DNA from: Mucidula mucida
Lineage: Eukaryota > Basidiomycota > Agaricomycetes > Agaricales > Physalacriaceae
Assembly (NCBI GenBank): GCA_015501055.1
Contig: JADNYV010000977.1
Span: 1-11,616 of the forward strand
Reading direction: 5' to 3'
DNA length: 11,616 nucleotides
The notes beneath the pieces are model-generated. The model was not told the DNA's origin and ran no database searches. It saw only the letters and a program-made list of their open reading frames with translations. Numbering within the stretch: position 1 is the stretch's first letter; each line of letters opens with the position of its first letter. The position numbers and the translations under genes were made by a program. Below, piece by piece: positions 8,413 to 11,616 of the stretch.

Positions 8413-9282
8413 GTTACCCATGTGAACGGAGCACCAACAAGGATATCGCGATGCCGTAACATCGTCTCAACGCCAGCAAGCATCTCGATATCTTGAACCG
8501 GGTAATTCTGCTGAGCTGAATTTAGTTTCGCCGAATAAAACGCCGCAATTCTCGCGTTCGACCAAGTAGGACCTTGCGCCACATAACCCGCGACGCCCGT
8601 AGCACTGCCATCAGTAACTACCCAAATAGGATCTGCTCCTGGTGAGTAGTCAATTGGTTTCCTGCGATGATTCCTCGCTTGCTCAATCTTGTCTTTCACA
8701 TCTTGAAAGGCACGCTGTTCCGTGAAGCCCCAGCGAAACGGTTCGGTATCACCGGTGATCTTCGAGAGAACACCCATGGGAATGCGAACGTCACCCGCAT
8801 CATCTGCCAAGTATCCCGCAGCTCCAAGAAATCCACGTAGTAAGTCGCGATTCGTTGGAGTGGGCCACTTGTTGATTGCATCAACTTTGTCAGGATCCAT
8901 CCGGATGCCTTCGTCGTCGATGATTCGACCGAGTACTTTCAGTTCTTTCGCTAGAAAGAATACCTTATGCTCGCCTAAGTAGAACTTTTCTCGACGGAGT
9001 AAATCAATACAGGTTTTTACATGCTTGATGTGATCCTCGAGTGTATCGGAGTAGATAATAATATCATCAAGATAGACGTCCATGAACCGACCGATATACG
9101 GTGAGAATATGTGGTTCATGAGAGCCTGGAAGGTAGCAGGTGCATTGCAGTCACCCTGCTGCATCACTAGACTGACCATGTTCCCGTCTGGAGTGGATAC
9201 AGCCGTGCGAGAGACATGAGCGGGTTCAATGCGGACCTGTTCATATGCATCACTAGAATCCATCAAAGAACGATATCTTCCG
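8411..9282 (-). pseudogene. Reverse transcriptase core and RNase H N-terminal part
   Basis: The segment starts RYRSLMDSSDAYEQV, whose first Asp is the first catalytic residue of the polymerase. QQGDCNAPATFQALMNH is the conserved region before the active site, and YLDDIIIYS (~9063-9074) is the YxDD catalytic box. LGRIIDDEG and FLGAAGYL mark the thumb and connection region. WVVTDGSATGVAGYVAQG and QDIEMLAGVE carry the first two acidic residues of RNase H. The frame is uninterrupted for about 290 codons and every catalytic residue is present. It fails at both ends, near 9280 and 8411, by single lost bases. Confidence 0.9.
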
Positions 9283-9797
9283 CGTGCAACTGTCTCAGAA
9301 TGCCCTCAATCGGCGGCATTGGAGAAGCCATCTTTCGTGTGTTCGCGTTTCGGGCTCGGAGATCAACCACAACATAGTTTGGTTTTGTCGCTGACTTTAG
9401 GTACCAAAAGCAGCGGGACAGTGTTTCTCGCATTCGTGAGTTTCCATCGTCCTGTCTTGATATAGGCATCACGTTTCTGAGCCCATTCGTTACACATTCT
9501 GTCTGGACAATGAGATGGACGCCACTTGATAATCAAGTTTTCATCAATCAACGGGATAGTGTGATTGATGTCTCGTAGAGGAGGAAGTGGGGTTTCAGCA
9601 GCTTTCAGGAAGAGAGGTCGAGCATATTCAACAAGTTCTCGTCTGTACGTCTCAAGACCTTCTTCATAAATGACCGTGGCTCGGGATGCTAACTCCGCTA
9701 CACCCTTGCCGATCAGGGGTAACGACTTGTTGCTTCCGACTATCACCTTTGAGTCGTTGAAGCCCACTGTCATCTTGTGCTGATATAGGAACGGAGT
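9280..9797 (-). pseudogene. N-terminal part of reverse transcriptase, in two frames
   Basis: The first frame carries PFLYQHKMTVGFND, ETPLPPLRDINHTIPLIDE, KRDAYIKTGRWK and NARNTVPLLLVPK, the fingers region of Ty3/Gypsy reverse transcriptase. It stops at 9363 because of a shift near 9377; this one is net +1 or -2, unlike most others. The continuation NYVVVDLRARNANTRKMASP then runs to about 9280, where a further single base is lost. The joined order of motifs is exactly that of the family. Confidence 0.85.
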
Positions 9798-10442
9798 CCT
9801 AGGATTACATCGTAATTGGCGACATTCACAATGTCAAAATACCTTGTTTCATCAATACCTTGGTACTGGAGCCGGACAGTCGTTCCAAAGTTGATTTTAG
9901 ACCTGGATCCTTGAACGGCAAGTTGCAGAGGCAGCGACGAGGCAAGTTCTTCTTTTCTGAGCTTCAGCTGATCTGCAATCATGGTGGACATGAAATCTCC
10001 CATAGATCCAGTGTCCAGCAACGCGCGAACCGGATGCCCGTTCAACTCGATCTGGATCACCAACGTTCGAGGAATTCTTCGTGTTATATCCTTGATTCGA
10101 GACGTGTTCCTCTGAACTCCCGCCAATTTATTGCGAGGTATCTGTACTCCAGACAGATGAAAAGAAGTACCGTCTTCATGTCCTAATTGGAAGGACAGCA
10201 TCAAGTGTGGTAAGGACAGCCAGAACTGTTCCCATTCCCTCATCTGATCATTCAGAAACCCAAATATAGGTGTGTCGTCGTCTTCCCAGAGATCAAAGTC
10301 GTACTCATGATCTCTCCAGACGTGCGCTAATGAACGATACCAACGCGCCAAGTCGAACAGGCCGTTCTCCACCAATTCCAAGTCCAGGTTCGTGATGAAT
10401 GTCAGATGGTTATCTCTGATCTCAATGATGCTCTCATCTGTC
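9795..10442 (-). pseudogene. Aspartic protease domain with second WY module at its N-terminal side
   Basis: VRALLDTGSMGDFMS contains the retropepsin DTG/S catalytic motif (~10004-10018), and NYDVILG near 9800 is the second conserved motif of the fold. A base lost after VILG (~9797) moves the frame, and the next frame continues PFLYQHK as expected for the family. The segment before the protease contains RDNHLTFITNLDLELVENG and FDLARWYRSL, the second copy of the WY module. The protease would process the polyprotein after translation. Confidence 0.82.
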
Positions 10443-10818
10443 CAGGATGTCGTACATCAAATCTTCGGACGTTAGGGTTGTACGGGGACACATGGTCACC
10501 CATGTACGGTTGATGCAAGAGAAGTAATTCTTCTATTCCCTCAATCAACGCATCGCCCATGCGTCCTTGACCGATCCAGGGTGCTCCCATAGGCCAGTGG
10601 TCATGAGTCATTCCGAGACAAAGACTGCGTTCGTGCGCATACCACTGGACAACACAAAAATCCGGATTTTCAAGCCAAGAAGATCGTATTTCAAATTGTG
10701 ATTCTTCGTTGGAGTGGATAAAGAGTGTGTCGACAATAATGTGGTGCATATTACTCACTTGGTACACTATGAACCGACACCAATCAATGTCAGGTGGTAT
10801 AGGTTCACCTGTTATGAA
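10437..10818 (-). pseudogene. First WY module upstream of the protease
   Basis: Minus-strand frame from just after a TGA at 10819-10821. It reads ITGEPIPPDIDWCRF, then FEIRSSWLENPDFCVVQWYA and RMGDALIEGIEELLLLHQPY, and ends RRFDVRHPGQ where a base is lost near 10440. The pattern RF-V...L-NP-F---WY is repeated in the next segment, so two diverged modules lie side by side. In related basidiomycete elements I recall such modules between gag and protease. No CCHC zinc knuckle is seen, so this is not an obvious nucleocapsid. Role unknown. Confidence 0.6.
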
Positions 10819-10942
10819 TCACCATATTTTCTCATTCTCAATCTTATCATATCTTATCGGGGCCTTGTCTTATCAACCAACAGACTGTTTCATCATCTGT
10901 TTTGTCACTGATCATACTGTAGTGTTTTCAACCACAAATTCA
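10819..10942. other. AT-rich spacer, nothing recognised
   Basis: The minus-strand frame upstream of the WY module hits TGA at 10819-10821, and the sequence beyond it shows no gag-like motif. Short plus-strand frames have no features. It probably contains the broken 5' edge of the chromovirus. Confidence 0.4.
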
Positions 10943-11142
10943 CATAATGGTCACGGGGGTCTTTGAAGTGAAGCTATATATACATCATAACGGGTCACGG
11001 ACCACTTTGGTCAGGCACGAGCCTCCAAATAAGGAAATTTCAGGTCCCGCTATAAGGGAACTGTCCAAAAAAGGCAATTTAAGGTCTGTGAAGCTGTTGG
11101 CTGTAACTTCAGACCATAATGGGTCACAGGCTGTGAAGTTAC
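10943..11142. repeat. Block of short direct and inverted repeats, possible small non-autonomous element
   Basis: A motif CATAAYGG(G)TCACRG occurs three times in direct orientation (10943-10956, 10986-11000, 11115-11130). A second pair, AAGGAAATTTCAGGTC (11031) and AAGGCAATTTAAGGTC (11071), is also direct. GTAACTTCA (11103-11111) and TGAAGTTAC (11134-11142) are exact inverted copies flanking the third motif, and GGTCTGTGAAG (11083-11093) nearly pairs with CTTCAGACC (11108-11116). Such nested repeats suit a MITE-like element or part of a transposon end; no clear termini or target duplication could be fixed. Confidence 0.45.
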
Positions 11143-11188
11143 GGTCAAAACACTACAGTACTCCTTTTCATTACCGAAGCCGTACTCA

Positions 11189-11616
11189 TGTCGGACACAC
11201 ACCCAACACATGGATGACATCATACATGCTGATACCTCATGGACTCCCTATTGTATACACACCGCCGACACTCCTAGTACACATGGTCGTTTCAGTATTA
11301 TTACTTACATGCAGTCACCACTCGTATTAATGGTTTCACGGACTAGTAGCATACAACACTGGGTCAAGGGCGTGGAGTTAACCCTAGCGGAAACACGTAT
11401 GGACAAGGAGTTCCAAACACAGACTTACTAGTATATAAGCAGTAGCATAGCATCATTGTACTTTAGTTCCAAATCTCGTTTATACACCTGGCCTGGCCTA
11501 GTTCTACGAACACGAACACTTTCTTCCATAGTTCTTGCTGTGGTACCTGGTTTAGTCTCGTGGCTATAGTCAGTCACTAACAGAAGATCAGAACTACTTT
11601 CTACCACCTACCACAC
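11189..11616 (+). mobile_element. Probable LTR (Ty1/Copia-like), plus strand, cut by the window end
   Basis: A TG-starting sequence TGTCGGACACACACCCAAC begins at 11189 and is followed by about 240 bp without a credible ORF, then a TATATAAG box and a CT-rich leader. This architecture and the TGTCGGA start resemble Copia LTRs of basidiomycetes as I remember them. The matching second LTR, primer-binding site and CA end are not visible, so a solo LTR, an intact element continuing to the right, or an unrelated promoter all remain possible. Confidence 0.45.
11432..11439 (+). promoter_or_regulatory. TATA box TATATAAG of the right-edge LTR
   Basis: TATATAAG at 11432-11439 lies about 243 bp after the putative LTR start. 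CT-rich sequence follows 30-60 bp downstream, as expected around the start of a retroelement transcript. Confidence 0.45.

Larger units (their letters stand above)
4928..10818 (-). mobile_element. Ty3/Gypsy chromovirus, 5'-truncated and frame-broken
   Basis: Domain order WY modules - protease - reverse transcriptase - RNase H - integrase - chromodomain is that of Ty3/Gypsy elements of the chromovirus group; integrase after RNase H excludes Ty1/Copia. An accessory ORF, a polypurine tract and a candidate 3' LTR follow on the minus strand. No gag-like ORF, primer-binding site or second copy of the LTR start is visible to the right of 10818, so the 5' end appears lost. Six frame breaks (near 10440, 9797, 9377, 9280, 8411 and 5433) and three stops at 7846-7902 mean this copy cannot make a full polyprotein. 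Intact stretches of several hundred codons show it is younger than the pseudogenes to its left. The outer boundary at 4928 is a guess. Confidence 0.85.

Noticed and set aside
9363..9380. Programmed +1 frameshift in reverse transcriptase
   Set aside because: It lies in the middle of a conserved domain, not at a gag-pol junction, and other one-base breaks occur in the same element.
10943..11142. CRISPR-like array
   Set aside because: Only three short motif copies with unequal spacing, in eukaryotic DNA; no cas genes.
10709..11330. Plus-strand ORFs of 65-127 codons on the right side
   Set aside because: They cross the repeat block and the putative LTR and show no protein motif or coding-like composition.

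Overview
The window looks like fungal nuclear DNA, most likely from a mushroom-forming basidiomycete (Agaricomycetes). The reasons are GT-AG introns of about 44-56 nt with CTAAC/CTGAC-type branch points, a Ty3/Gypsy chromovirus whose polymerase matches the basidiomycete type, and a spliced fungal kinase-like gene. Family names come from recognition of motifs; no database search was run. Nothing here looks like a healthy housekeeping gene. It is a repeat-rich accessory region in which every recognisable gene has broken reading frames.

Left part (1-2660). A minus-strand spliced gene starts at the ATG at 1145-1143 and runs off the left edge. It encodes a CxxC...HxxxxxH zinc-finger-like start, an acidic linker, and a conserved block I know only as a dispersed Agaricomycete protein of unknown function. 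Four introns are clear, but about seven one-base frame breaks disrupt the exons. Position 1183 to about 2150 holds no gene I can defend. A decayed plus-strand spliced gene appears to end at 2577.

Middle-left (2660-4921). A minus-strand spliced protein kinase-like pseudogene lies tail-to-tail with that remnant. The glycine loop, VVK lysine, HRD catalytic loop and DFD motif are all recognisable, but they sit in different frames and one in-frame TAA is present.

Centre (about 4928-10818). One Ty3/Gypsy chromovirus lies on the minus strand. In transcription order it holds two WY-containing repeat modules, aspartic protease, reverse transcriptase, RNase H, integrase (H2C2 plus D,D35E), chromodomain, and a separate downstream accessory ORF with its own TATA-like box and strong start context. 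A polypurine tract and a candidate 3' LTR (TGTAACGGGC...) follow. I see no gag and no matching 5' LTR, so the copy looks 5'-truncated. It carries six frame breaks and a three-stop cluster.

Right part (10822-11616). A short AT-rich stretch precedes a block with three copies of a CATAAYGG(G)TCACRG motif and an inverted repeat. From 11189 to the window end there is a probable plus-strand LTR, perhaps of Ty1/Copia type, with a TATATAAG box.

The most striking window-wide signal is that most frame breaks are net one-base losses. Their density differs strongly between genes: roughly one per 110 coding nt in the left gene, one per 250 in the kinase, and one per 900 in the retroelement. This fits decay of different ages better than uniform sequencing error, although noisy-read indels are not excluded.
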